From positions 372,001-436,000 of the forward strand of contig CAVQIT010000006.1 of NCBI GenBank assembly GCA_963712655.1: DNA of 64,000 bases, in the 5' to 3' direction. Position numbers and translations under genes: made by a program. Shown here piece after piece: positions 24,206-33,388 of the stretch. The notes beneath the pieces were generated by a model. The model saw only the letters and a list, made by a program, of their open reading frames with translations. It did no database searches and was not told where the DNA came from. This DNA comes from Pollutimonas sp963712655. GTDB taxonomy: Bacteria; Pseudomonadota; Gammaproteobacteria; Burkholderiales; Burkholderiaceae_B. Position 1 is the stretch's first letter. Each line of letters opens with the position of its first letter.

Positions 24206-25729
24206 CTACAGATCCAGCAGCTTCAAGCGCTGGACCTTGCCCGACGGGCCGCGCGGCAGCTCATCGATCACGACATATTTGCTGGGCGACTTGTACTTGC
24301 CCAGCTCGGCCAGGCAATGCAGGCGCATTTCGCCGTCATTGAAAACCGCGTTTTCGCGCAGCACCAGATACACCGCGATGTCTTGCCCATATTCGGGATG
24401 CGGTATGCCGACGGCCGCCGCATCGAGCACGCTCGGGTGCTTGATGATGGCTTCGTCGATTTCGCGCGGGGCGATGTTTTCGCCGCCCTTGATGATGAGT
24501 TCCTTGGCGCGGCCGGTAACATAGAAGAAACCGTCATCGTCCCGGTAGCCGATATCGCCCGTGCGCAGCCAGCCTTCGGACGTAAATGCTTCTTTCGTCT
24601 TGACGGGGTCTTTGTAATAACCATGCATGACATTCTTTCCGGCAAGAACGATTTCTCCATGCACGCCGTTTTCCACCTGCCTGTCCTGGCCGTCGATCAC
24701 CTTGGCTTGGGTGCCAGACGGTTTGCCTATACTGCCCACTTTTCTTTGCTCGGGCGGATAAGGATTGCTGAACGACGGCGCGGCGGTTTCTGTAAGCCCC
24801 ATGGTCTCGATGACGCCGATTCCAAAGCGCTTTTCAAACTCTCTGTGATGCTCGGGCGGCAAGGCCGACGAGGCGGAACGGCAAAAGCGCAAGAGGCTTA
24901 AATCCACATCGGACGAGCCGTTTTTGTCATTGAGCAAATAGGCAATGATGGTGGGCACCACGTTAATCCAGGTGCATTGATAGCGGCTCGCATCCCGCCA
25001 GAACGTGGCTGCCGAAAAGCGGGGAGCCATCACCACGGAACCTTCGTGAATCAAAGGCGTGATAACGGTTACGACCAGGCCATTGATGTGATAAAGAGGC
25101 AAGGTTCCAAAGACCCGGTCAGATTCGCCCAGCCGTTGTTCGCGCACGATATTGCGCGCGTTCTCAAGCAGGTTTTCCTGCGACAGCAGCACGCCCTTGG
25201 GCACTCCGGTGGTGCCCGAGGTGTACATCAGCAACGCGTCATCGGCTGGCCCGCCGGCGCCCAAAGCCGTCTCCGATCCGTCCTGAACGTCGGGCGCGAA
25301 AACCGGAAGCTGGTCCGAACTCGGATCCACCAGCACGATTTGAATCGGCCTATCGATCTCGGCCGTCAAGGCCTGCAAGGCGGGAGCATACTCGGCGGTC
25401 GTGAAAACCAGCCTGGTGTCCGAATGCATCAAAATATGCCGCAACTGGGAAGCCTGGCACATCAGATTGATCGGATTGGCCACCAGGCCGTGGCTCATGA
25501 TGGCCAGCAGGATCACAGCCGTCTGCTCGCAGTTGGGCATATAGACGGAAACCTTGTCGCCGGCCTGGTAGCCCAGCGCCGCAAACTGCCTGCCCAGGCC
25601 CAGGCATTGGCTTTGCAGCCCGGCATAGGTCAGGACGCGGCCCGTATCGGCTGAAATGAAATAGGCTTTCCCGGGATACGCGGCAGCCAGGCCAGACAGC
25701 AGGGCTCTGAAGGTGAGGCTGTCATTCAT
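24206..25729 (-). CDS. sauT: acyl-CoA ligase, probable sulfoacetate-CoA ligase SauT
   Basis: A 507-residue AMP-forming ligase: P-loop motif LLMYTSGTTGVPKG, then METMGLTETA-type sequence, GWLRTGDIGYRDDDGFFYVTGRAKELIIKGGENIAPREID, and the catalytic lysine region PRGPSGKVQRLKL at the C-terminus. ATG at 25729 overlaps the dehydrogenase stop and has GGAGG at the proper distance; an ATG six bases upstream is too close to it. It would activate a carboxylic acid to its CoA ester for the adjacent acylating dehydrogenase. Sulfoacetate is the likely substrate by gene order; oxalate or other short acids are alternatives. Confidence 0.75.
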   Translation of the reverse strand: MNDSLTFRALLSGLAAAYPGKAYFISADTGRVLTYAGLQSQCLGLGRQFAALGYQAGDKVSVYMPNCEQTAVILLAIMSHGLVANPINLMCQASQLRHILMHSDTRLVFTTAEYAPALQALTAEIDRPIQIVLVDPSSDQLPVFAPDVQDGSETALGAGGPADDALLMYTSGTTGVPKGVLLSQENLLENARNIVREQRLGESDRVFGTLPLYHINGLVVTVITPLIHEGSVVMAPRFSAATFWRDASRYQCTWINVVPTIIAYLLNDKNGSSDVDLSLLRFCRSASSALPPEHHREFEKRFGIGVIETMGLTETAAPSFSNPYPPEQRKVGSIGKPSGTQAKVIDGQDRQVENGVHGEIVLAGKNVMHGYYKDPVKTKEAFTSEGWLRTGDIGYRDDDGFFYVTGRAKELIIKGGENIAPREIDEAIIKHPSVLDAAAVGIPHPEYGQDIAVYLVLRENAVFNDGEMRLHCLAELGKYKSPSKYVVIDELPRGPSGKVQRLKLLDL

Positions 25730-27164
25730 TGCCATACCTCCCCCAATAATCGCCCAGGACCTGTTCTTCACTGGGCTGATTCGGCGCGATCCGGCTGGCG
25801 ATGCGCGTAATGTTCAGGTAGTGGCGGTAGTTCATGTTGTCGGAAAAATTGTTTCCGCCCCACGTTCCGCAGCCCATGGACAAGGAAAACGGCAGGCCGT
25901 TATCGAAATTGCCGCCGGTGGCAAAACAATGCGCCTGGTTCACGATGACGCGCGCAACGGGCAAGACCTGGCCCAGGGTCAGCGCCCGCTCGGTCTTCCT
26001 GGTATGCAGGCTGACGGAATGGCCGGCGCCCATATAGGCATAAATGCGCCCCACTATGGAGCATGCGTCCTCGAAATCGCGGGCGCGATAAATCGTCAGG
26101 ACAGGTGAGAGCTTTTCGCCCGAAAACGGATGCTCTTTGCCGAAGCCCTGCTCCTCCACCAACAGCATGGAAGGATTGCCGTCGCGCAATCCCGCCGCGC
26201 GAGCCAGCCCCGCTGTCGATGCGATGGCCGCGGCGCTCTTGCCGGTCACCACATCCGATAGCTTGCCTTGCGGCCACATTACGTCTTGCAATAGCTGCTT
26301 CTCGGGCGCGGTCAGCAATACGGCGCCGCAAGACTCAAGCTCGCGCAGCATGGCGTCGTAAACGCTGTCGAGCACGACCAGACTGTTTTCCGACGAGCAA
26401 CTGGTTGCATTGTCGAAGGTTTTCGACTGGGTCACCTTGGCCGCGGCGTCGGCCAAATCGGCCGACTCATCGATAATGGACGCCACATTTCCGGCCCCGA
26501 CTCCGAAAGCCGGCGTACCCGAGGTATACGCCATTTTCACATTCGCCTGCGATCCCGTGGCGACAACCAAATCCGCCTGGCGCATGAGCTCGGAGGTCAT
26601 GGCTTTCGTAATGGGCGACGGCAAGACCTGCACCAGGTCGGCGGGAATTCCGCATTTGCGGAATTGCTCGTGAATGAAGCCCGCCAGCATGACACTGGCT
26701 CCCAAGCCTTTGGGCGACGGGGCGACAACGACGGCGTTGCCGCACTTGAGGGCATTGATGATTTTATTGGCGGGAGTGGCCGCGGGATTGGTCGATGGCG
26801 TAATGGCCGCCACCACCCCTGCCGGGCGCGCGATTTCAGTGATACCGGTTTGCGCGTTTTCGGAAATCACGCCGCTGGTCTTGACGCCTTTCAGGTCGCG
26901 CAGCAATCCCAAGGTCTTGCGGAAGTTCTTGCGTACTTTATCTTCGACATTTCCCAGGCCGGTATCGCGCACAGCCAGTTCGGCAAGCTGCCGATTGCGC
27001 ACCGGCTCCATGATCGCCCAGCCGACGGCGGCCACGGCGTCATCCAGCGCGCCCTGCCCCATTGCGGCAAACTCGAGCTGGGCCGCCCGGCTGCGCCGCA
27101 GCAATGCCTCCACCTGGTCGCGAACGCCTTCATCCAGCGCCAGGCCTTGCTCTCGCACATTCAT
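25722..27164 (-). CDS. sauS: acylating aldehyde dehydrogenase, probable sulfoacetaldehyde dehydrogenase SauS
   Basis: A 480-residue CoA-acylating aldehyde dehydrogenase. The nucleophile is C256 in NATSCSSENS, and TPSTNPAATPANK and GVGAGNVASIID are typical of the EutE/AdhE/SauS group. In the sulfoacetate route it reduces sulfoacetyl-CoA to sulfoacetaldehyde, which Xsc (not in this window) then cleaves. It is the first gene of the operon and divergent from the IclR-type regulator gene. Confidence 0.78.
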   Translation of the reverse strand: MNVREQGLALDEGVRDQVEALLRRSRAAQLEFAAMGQGALDDAVAAVGWAIMEPVRNRQLAELAVRDTGLGNVEDKVRKNFRKTLGLLRDLKGVKTSGVISENAQTGITEIARPAGVVAAITPSTNPAATPANKIINALKCGNAVVVAPSPKGLGASVMLAGFIHEQFRKCGIPADLVQVLPSPITKAMTSELMRQADLVVATGSQANVKMAYTSGTPAFGVGAGNVASIIDESADLADAAAKVTQSKTFDNATSCSSENSLVVLDSVYDAMLRELESCGAVLLTAPEKQLLQDVMWPQGKLSDVVTGKSAAAIASTAGLARAAGLRDGNPSMLLVEEQGFGKEHPFSGEKLSPVLTIYRARDFEDACSIVGRIYAYMGAGHSVSLHTRKTERALTLGQVLPVARVIVNQAHCFATGGNFDNGLPFSLSMGCGTWGGNNFSDNMNYRHYLNITRIASRIAPNQPSEEQVLGDYWGRYGNE

Positions 27165-27241
27165 TCTGCCTCCTCATCCTGAAATAATTATTGATGGCGG
27201 CTGGCTTGTACGTCATACCGACTCAGGCCAGCCCGACTGCT

Positions 27242-27303
27242 TTAGGGACCTTCTGATCAAGTCCACCCAGCAGATTCGGGCGACTTGATCAGAAGGTCCC
27301 TAA
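27242..27303. repeat. 22-bp perfect inverted repeat in divergent promoter
   Basis: Arms of 22 bp (27242-27263 and 27282-27303) match perfectly around an 18-base loop, between sauS and the regulator gene. It is too long for a normal IclR operator and lacks a T-run on either side. The arm beginning TTAGGGACC resembles the terminal repeats of insertion sequences, so it could be an excised element reduced to its two ends. Not resolved. Confidence 0.75.
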
Positions 27304-27432
27304 CAAACCCAAATCTACCGGAACAGGAAAAACCGGCGTCCCAATATTTAAGTTTTATGACTATTCGCATTCGGTGATCTATGAAAAATCAGTTTTCGGG
27401 ACTAAATTGGGTCCAACGAGGAGGTTTGAGAC

Positions 27433-28209
27433 ATGTCTTCCACACAATCCAATGCTGCGGCCATTCGGGCGTTCCGCATCATCGAAATTATTTCCGAGGC
27501 CCGCGAACCATTGTCCCTGGCGCAAATCGTCGAACGCATCGACCTGCCCAAGCAAACCGTGCATCGCTTGCTCAAGCAACTGGAAGGCGCCTGGATCGTG
27601 ACGCGCAGTTCGCCGGAACGGCACTATGAGTGTTCGTCGCGCGTAAGGAAAATGGCGGTGAACATGCTGATGGCCGTCGGGCCGGCGGCCGCGCGCCACG
27701 CCATTCTTCATCAGTTGGCCGATGCCGTTCAGGAAACCTGCAATCTGGCCATGTCGACCGGCGACGACATTGTCTATCTTGACCGCGTGGAAGCCAATTG
27801 GCCCTTGAATACAAGCTTGAGTCCAGGTTCGCGCGTGCCGTATCACTGCACTGCAAGCGGCAAGCTATTGCTCAGTTTTCTGCCCAAGCAGCAGCGCGAG
27901 CGGCTGCTCAGCAAATTGCCTCTGCGGGGCAGCACCGATCAAACCATCACCAATCTGGACACGCTGCGCCAAGAGCTCGCGGAAATCCGCAAGAAACGGC
28001 TCAGCTTCAATAACGGCGAATTCATGCAGGGCATGATCGCGATTGCCGTGCCTGTCATGCTGGACAGCACGCGGGCATGCGCCACGGTGGCGATACAGTC
28101 ACCCGCCAATCGAACGTCGGTGGAAAGCCTGCAGGAATTTCTTCCGCAGCTTCGGCATGCCGCCAGCGAAATCGCCAAGACATTCAAGGAGCATCAAACC
28201 ACTATCTAG
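27433..28209 (+). CDS. sauR: IclR-family regulator, probable SauR
   Basis: A 258-residue IclR-type regulator. The N-terminal winged helix spans residues 8-70 (AIRAFRIIEIISEA, LPKQTVHRLLKQLE), and the ligand-binding IclR domain follows (PGSRVPYHCTASGKLLLSFL, NNGEFMQGMIAIAVPV). Transcribed away from the sauS-T-U operon, so it should control it in response to the substrate or its CoA ester. The start at 27433 has GAGGAGG ten bases upstream. Confidence 0.85.
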   Translation: MSSTQSNAAAIRAFRIIEIISEAREPLSLAQIVERIDLPKQTVHRLLKQLEGAWIVTRSSPERHYECSSRVRKMAVNMLMAVGPAAARHAILHQLADAVQETCNLAMSTGDDIVYLDRVEANWPLNTSLSPGSRVPYHCTASGKLLLSFLPKQQRERLLSKLPLRGSTDQTITNLDTLRQELAEIRKKRLSFNNGEFMQGMIAIAVPVMLDSTRACATVAIQSPANRTSVESLQEFLPQLRHAASEIAKTFKEHQTTI

Positions 28210-28438
28210 GGGTGAATGGCGCTTATTTAACGCGACTGTGCCGGCAGAGACGATGCCAGGATGTTGTGATTGCGCAGGAGGAGTTTGGATCTTTTGCTGA
28301 CGGGGTTTCATCTTGCCTGCTAGGATTGAGTCGTCTGTTGGATGTATTCATATTGCCTGCTGGCTGTGTTCGTATTGTTTGCCGGCAGGGTGCGTATTGT
28401 TTGCTGGCAGGGTGCGTATTTCTCGTGCCGCCCGCCGG

Positions 28439-28620
28439 GGGTAAGGCCAGTGGGAGCCAGCCCGGTCGGCCGTTCAGGCGCCCACAGCGCCTGACACCGC
28501 ACGCTAATCTCGTCCGGCGGCCGCTGCCTGATGGAGTTCTTCTTGATGGCCTGCGCGGCACGCCTCCCTACGATTCCACTTGCTCGGCCTCCAACGGGCT
28601 GGCTCCCACTGGCCTTACCC
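28439..28620. repeat. 26-bp perfect inverted repeat flanking 130 bp
   Basis: 26 identical bases in opposite direction at 28439-28464 and 28595-28620 (arm begins GGGTAAGGCCAGTGGG). A further 15-base copy of the outer part lies at 29144-29158. The enclosed 130 bases contain a perfect 8-bp hairpin (TCAGGCGC/GCGCCTGA). Confidence 0.85.
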
Positions 28621-28812
28621 ACGACGGACTGTGGTGTCGTGTGGCCACGGTCGCCGGGACGGCTCGGGTTCTTGCGCTTCGTTGGCTACAGGTTTTGGGG
28701 TCGAAAGAGTTTGCGGTGCCCGGCTCTCTCGCCCCTGCACGGGGCGAAAGAGCCGTACGCGATTGCCGTAATTTGGAGGATGTTTTCGTGCGCCGATCAC
28801 GTCACGCATGTG

Positions 28813-28911
28813 GAAAAAAAAGCGGCTGAAATGCTGCCCGATGGTTTCGTGGCTGCTGTATCCCTTGATACGCTCGGCCCCCGCATTCCAAAATCTGTGC
28901 AAGGAGCTCAC
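28813..28911 (-). pseudogene. PAS-domain fragment
   Basis: About 31 codons on the minus strand read FWNAGAERIKGYSSHETIGQ and HFSRFF, the characteristic start of a PAS domain from sensor kinases. Sequence on both sides does not continue the domain. It is a gene scrap caught between the repeat modules. Confidence 0.7.
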
Positions 28912-29457
28912 AGCCTCTGATCATACTTCCAGGCCCATGATCACCTCGCGCAGCGAGATCGGCGAGATTGACCGTAATCCTGTCGAATCAACAGCCCCGT
29001 CGCATGCCCAATCGCGTAAGGCAATTTTCGGCCCACCGTAGGGGCCGGAAATTGCCGGGCACTGCAACGTCTTCGATCAGCAACAACACGACCTAACGAA
29101 GCGCGAGAACCCAGATCGTGCCAGCGCCCGTGTTTGAGACACACCACTGGCCTTACCCCCGACGGACGGCACCAGAAATACGCACCCCACCAGCAACTAC
29201 AAACACTGACAGCAAATACAAACTCCAACAGCAAATACGAACACAGCCCGCAAACAGTACGAACCTGCGCTAGCAGACGATTCAAGCGATCACAGGCAGG
29301 ATGAACCCGTCGGCAAACAATACGAACACCGCCATCAGACGATTAAAGCGACCGCGACCTTGGCTCGCGCGAGGCGATCGCATCGCTATCCCCTGCTATG
29401 CCCGTATCCACAGCGGCCTAACTAAGTAAACGCCATTCTATCCAGAGCCTGCTGACA

Positions 29458-31266
29458 CTAGGCCTGGACATCAGCATTGTCGCGCTCGCTTTCCTGCCCG
29501 GCCTGCTGCAAGGCCCACATCTGTGCATATCGGCCGCCCCGGGCCAATAAGTCGCGATGCGATCCCTGCTCCAGCACCTTGCCGTGATCGAGCACGATAA
29601 TCTCGTCGGCATCGACAATGGTGGACAGCCTGTGGGCAATAATCAGCGTAGTCCGGTTCCTGGCGATCGGCGCCAGTTCTTCCTGAATCGCCCGCTCGGT
29701 GCGCGTATCCAGCGCGCTGGTTGCTTCATCCAGAATAAGAATAGGCGGGTTTTTCAGGAGTGTGCGGGCAATGGCGACACGCTGCTTTTCTCCGCCCGAC
29801 AATTTCAGGCCGCGCTCGCCCACCTGAGTTTGATACCCTTCCGGCAGGTTGACGACGAAATCGTGAATGCTGGCGGCCTTGGCGGCCTGGAAGATTTCCT
29901 CCTGCGTGGCACCCGGGTTGCCATAAGCAATGTTGTACAGAATGCTATCGTTGAACAGCACAGTATCTTGCGGCACGATGCCGATATGATGGCGCAGGCT
30001 GGCCTGGGTCAGGTCACGGACATCCACGCCGTTGATCATCACCGCACCGGCGCCCACATCATAAAAACGAAACAGCAAGCGCGATAGGGTCGATTTTCCG
30101 GCCCCCGACGACCCCACCACCGCAAGCGTCTTGCCCGCGGGAATCTCAAAGCTGACATCAGACAGTATCTGGCGATTGGTCTCATAGCCGAAATCGACAT
30201 GGCAAAAGCGGATAGCCGCCCGCGCAGTATGCAGCGTCGCGGCGCCAGGGCGATCGGCGACTTCCTGCCCCTGCTCCATCAGGCTGAACATGCGCTCCAT
30301 ATCGGCCAGCGCATGCTTGATTTCGCGGTAGACGAAGCCCAGGAAATTCAAGGGCGCATACAACTGAGTCAGGTATGCAGACACCAGCACCACGTCGCCC
30401 ACCGACATCGTCTTGTCGACCACACCGCTGGCCGACAGCCATAGCAGCAAAGTAATGCCTATCGTAATGATGACGCCCTGGCCCATGTTCAAGAAGTTCA
30501 GCGACACCTGGTTCTTGACTGCCGAATCGACCCATTTGCCCAGGTTCGTATCATAGCGATCCAGCTCGTAGCCTTCATTGCCGAAGTATTTGACCGTTTC
30601 GTAATTGATCAGGGCGTCAATCGCCTTGCTATTGGCCTTGCTGTCCAGATCGTTCATGCTGCGCCGGTAAACCATGCGCTTCTCGGTGACCACCAGGGTA
30701 AACAGCACATAGGCAACAATGGTGCCCAAGGTGACAAGCGCGAAACTCCAGTCATAGCGCCACAACAAGATGGCCGCCACCATGCCGATTTCCAGCAGAG
30801 TGGGCAGAATATTGAACACCATGAAGTTCAGCAAAAATCCTATGCCTTTCGTGCCGCGCTCGATATCCCTGCTTAAGCCGCCGGTCTGGCGCTGCATGTG
30901 AAACCGCAGCGACAAGGCAAACAGGTGCTTGAACAACTGCGCGGCGATGCGCCTTATAGAGCCTTGCGTCACTCGCGCAAACAAGGCGTCGCGCAGTTCT
31001 CCGAACACGCCGGACGCCAGGCGGGCAAAACCGTAGCCCAGTAGCGCGGCCACCGGCAGCGCCATCAGCGTTGCCGGCACGCTAAGCTTGTCGACGATGT
31101 CTTTCAAAAAAAGCGGCAAGATGACGCCGGCCACTTTGGCGGCGACCAGGCAGGTCAGTGCGGCGATCACGCGCCACTTGAACTGCCATACATAAGGCAA
31201 CAGCGACTTGACGGTCTGTATATCGTTGCGGCGCGCAGGCGCGGGACCGCGGTGGGTGAATCTCAT
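29458..31266 (-). CDS. Atm1-type ABC exporter
   Basis: A 602-residue half transporter: six-helix membrane domain (residues about 25-310) and a nucleotide-binding domain with Walker A GSSGAGKST, signature LSGGEKQRVAIAR, Walker B ILILDEATSALDT and H-loop AHRLST. The membrane part carries NDLDSKANSKAIDALINYETVKYFGNE in segments, the hallmark of the Atm1/HMT1 group that exports glutathione-bound sulfur or metal compounds linked to Fe-S metabolism. Start at 31266 overlaps the acyltransferase stop by ATGA. Confidence 0.88.
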   Translation of the reverse strand: MRFTHRGPAPARRNDIQTVKSLLPYVWQFKWRVIAALTCLVAAKVAGVILPLFLKDIVDKLSVPATLMALPVAALLGYGFARLASGVFGELRDALFARVTQGSIRRIAAQLFKHLFALSLRFHMQRQTGGLSRDIERGTKGIGFLLNFMVFNILPTLLEIGMVAAILLWRYDWSFALVTLGTIVAYVLFTLVVTEKRMVYRRSMNDLDSKANSKAIDALINYETVKYFGNEGYELDRYDTNLGKWVDSAVKNQVSLNFLNMGQGVIITIGITLLLWLSASGVVDKTMSVGDVVLVSAYLTQLYAPLNFLGFVYREIKHALADMERMFSLMEQGQEVADRPGAATLHTARAAIRFCHVDFGYETNRQILSDVSFEIPAGKTLAVVGSSGAGKSTLSRLLFRFYDVGAGAVMINGVDVRDLTQASLRHHIGIVPQDTVLFNDSILYNIAYGNPGATQEEIFQAAKAASIHDFVVNLPEGYQTQVGERGLKLSGGEKQRVAIARTLLKNPPILILDEATSALDTRTERAIQEELAPIARNRTTLIIAHRLSTIVDADEIIVLDHGKVLEQGSHRDLLARGGRYAQMWALQQAGQESERDNADVQA

Positions 31267-33245
31267 GCAGCGGGTTCCTCCAGGAACTTGATAATTTTTT
31301 CTACCCATATGCGCGACACTGCCAGCGAACCGGCGACCGATAGATGGGAGGCATCCGAATAATGCGCCTTGCCCTGGCTCATCGCTGCGCAGGAATCTTG
31401 CGCGCACAAGACATCGTAGGGATTAAGGAAAAGCACACGCGGATCCAAGGCCAATTCGCGGGCCAACTGCCTGTTGAGCGCATAGCCAAGACCGCGCTCC
31501 GGAGGCAGCGACAAGGCGTGCAGGCATGTCATCGTTAAATAATCGGGCCGGTCCAGGCATGCCGCCAGACCGCCGCTGGCCTGGATGCCCGGCTGGCTGC
31601 CGATGACGATAAGCTTCCTGCGCGGATTATCAGCCACCAGATCCAGGACATTGGCGGCCAGGAAGCGCCCATATTCCGCCTGATCGGCGAACTCCAGGCG
31701 CTTGCCGCCGGGCCGCACCAGGACATCCCGATAGCCCGTCCAGCTCATGGCATACACCAGCGGCAGGTCATTGCCCTTGAGCAAGGCCTGAACCTGAGCG
31801 GTCCTGTCCTGGCAATCGCGGCGCGGCTGCCCGGCCAGCAAGCGAGTGACGCCGCGCCCCAGAATACAGCCATGTTCGAACATGCCCTGTATTTTGAGGT
31901 TTCTTTGCTTGAGCCAGTAATCAAAGCCGGCAGCGTATTGCAAGGCGAAGCTATCGCCCGCGAAAACCGCCGCGGGCCGGCCGGCGGTGCTGTCGCCCAG
32001 CATGGCGTCCAGGGCATAACCCTCGCCGCCGAAACGCTCCGCCCTTTTTACGGTTTGATCGTGCAAACGGAACCGATACTGTTTGTTTACCCGGAAAGGC
32101 AAACCCTGATGGAAATAAACATAAGCGGCAGGCGCAAGCGCCAGGGCTGCCGCCCCGGCACAGCAGGCAGCCTTGGCCTTGTGCCAATTCAGCAAATCGA
32201 TTTTCCGGTATCGGCACTCGACCCAGCGATACAAAGGGTAAGCCAGCAAGAACGGCAAGCCGAACAGCAGCGCCTTGTCCCAGAAGGCCAATGGCCGGTA
32301 AACGTGGTATTTGTAGAAAACGATAAACGGCCAATGCACCAGATACAGGGAATACGAAATCAGCCCCACGAACACGACCAGGCGATTGCGCAATATCGCG
32401 CCAAGATGGCGGGCACGCCCGGCATAAATACACAGAGCAGCCCCCGCCACCGGCAACAAGGCGTTCACGCCCGGGAAAATGGTATTGCTGTCGAACGCCA
32501 ATACGCTGTATAGCAACAGGGCCAGGCCCGCGCCCAGCAGACATTCCTGCCCGGCATTGCGCGGCATGGGCCGGCGTTCAAGCCAAGGCAGCAGGCCGCC
32601 CGCGGCGAATTCGAACATGCGGAATGGCATCAAGTAGTAATTGGCGGACGGATCAAGCGCCGTAAACCATTGGGACGCGGCAAGCGACAAGGCCCCCGCC
32701 AGCAGCAAGATTTGCGGCAGATATTTGCGCCGCCATTGCCAGGCCCCGTAAATAAGCAAAGGCCACACCAGATAAAACTGCTGCTCTACACCCAGGGACC
32801 AGGTATGCAGCAGTGGATTGAGTTTCGATGACGTATCGAAATAGCCCGCCACTTGCCAGAATAAAAAGTTCGATGCGGAAAAAAAGGCGCTGGCTGTCGA
32901 CACAGCAAGAGACTGGTACTGGACAGGATCGAACAGGATGAAGCCGGCGGCCATGACCAGCATCAAGGTGGCGATCAGCGCGGGGTACAAGCGCGCGATG
33001 CGGCGGGCCATGAAGGACGCAAAACTGAATTTCCCGCGACCGCAATCGGCGTAAATGATCTGGGTGATCAAATAGCCCGAAATCACGAAAAACACATCCA
33101 CACCGATAAAGCCGCCGCCGAACGGCGCGAAACCGGCGTGAAACAGCAATACGCTGATGACAGCTATGGCGCGCAGGCCATCGACTTCGGGGCGATAGGT
33201 TCCGGAAGGAGCCGGTATTGCTGCAGAGGGGGCGCCGCCAGACAT
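31263..33245 (-). CDS. OafA-type membrane acyltransferase with SGNH domain
   Basis: A 660-residue acyltransferase-3 protein. The N-terminal membrane part (residues about 15-370, ten or more helices) begins with YRPEVDGLRAIAVISVLLFH and includes FIGVDVFFVISGYL and HTWSLGVEQQFYL. The C-terminal periplasmic part is SGNH-like: GDSFALQ supplies the serine, and SDASHLSVAGS the His/Asp block. Proteins of this layout add acetyl or similar groups to lipopolysaccharide O-antigen or other glycans. Unusual neighbour for an Atm1 exporter, although the two are translationally coupled. Confidence 0.87.
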   Translation of the reverse strand: MSGGAPSAAIPAPSGTYRPEVDGLRAIAVISVLLFHAGFAPFGGGFIGVDVFFVISGYLITQIIYADCGRGKFSFASFMARRIARLYPALIATLMLVMAAGFILFDPVQYQSLAVSTASAFFSASNFLFWQVAGYFDTSSKLNPLLHTWSLGVEQQFYLVWPLLIYGAWQWRRKYLPQILLLAGALSLAASQWFTALDPSANYYLMPFRMFEFAAGGLLPWLERRPMPRNAGQECLLGAGLALLLYSVLAFDSNTIFPGVNALLPVAGAALCIYAGRARHLGAILRNRLVVFVGLISYSLYLVHWPFIVFYKYHVYRPLAFWDKALLFGLPFLLAYPLYRWVECRYRKIDLLNWHKAKAACCAGAAALALAPAAYVYFHQGLPFRVNKQYRFRLHDQTVKRAERFGGEGYALDAMLGDSTAGRPAAVFAGDSFALQYAAGFDYWLKQRNLKIQGMFEHGCILGRGVTRLLAGQPRRDCQDRTAQVQALLKGNDLPLVYAMSWTGYRDVLVRPGGKRLEFADQAEYGRFLAANVLDLVADNPRRKLIVIGSQPGIQASGGLAACLDRPDYLTMTCLHALSLPPERGLGYALNRQLARELALDPRVLFLNPYDVLCAQDSCAAMSQGKAHYSDASHLSVAGSLAVSRIWVEKIIKFLEEPAA

Positions 33246-33388
33246 GAATCCTGTTCATTACAAAAAAGTTGGCAAAGTGTAGCAAGTAACGTGCTCGGCA
33301 ATTTATTGTTACCCAGTTCCGGCATGAGGGACTCATCCCAGCCGAAACTCCTAATACAATAAGGCTGCCTAGAAAAACCGGAGACTGT

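Larger units (their letters stand above)
28210..29457. other. 1.25-kb non-coding block with nested repeats
   Basis: No complete gene. The left part (about 28320-28445) and the right part (29139-29345, reverse orientation) are imperfect inverted copies that contain several short units around TTCGTATTGTTTGC and then TGCGTATTTCT plus GGGGGTAAGGCCAGTGG. A second module, a long GC hairpin followed by TACGCGATTG, occurs at about 28718-28768 on the plus strand and 28990-29080 on the minus strand. A scrap of a PAS domain lies between. The open frames are short and look like repeat shadows, although the two hairpin modules can be read into similar peptides ending in PYAI. It is probably a repeat family of this lineage or a decayed mobile element. 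Confidence 0.65.

Noticed and set aside
27242..27303. Terminator between sauS and the regulator gene
   Set aside because: Both genes read away from this site, and no T-run follows either arm.
28531..28920. Plus-strand frame of 129 codons in the repeat block
   Set aside because: It runs through an arm of the 26-bp inverted repeat, the hairpin module and the antisense of the PAS scrap, so it is unlikely to be one real gene; kept in the description of the block because the two hairpin modules encode somewhat similar peptides.
28285..29350. CRISPR array from the repeated TTCGTATT-type units
   Set aside because: Units are imperfect, differently spaced and in both directions, with no regular spacers and no cas genes.
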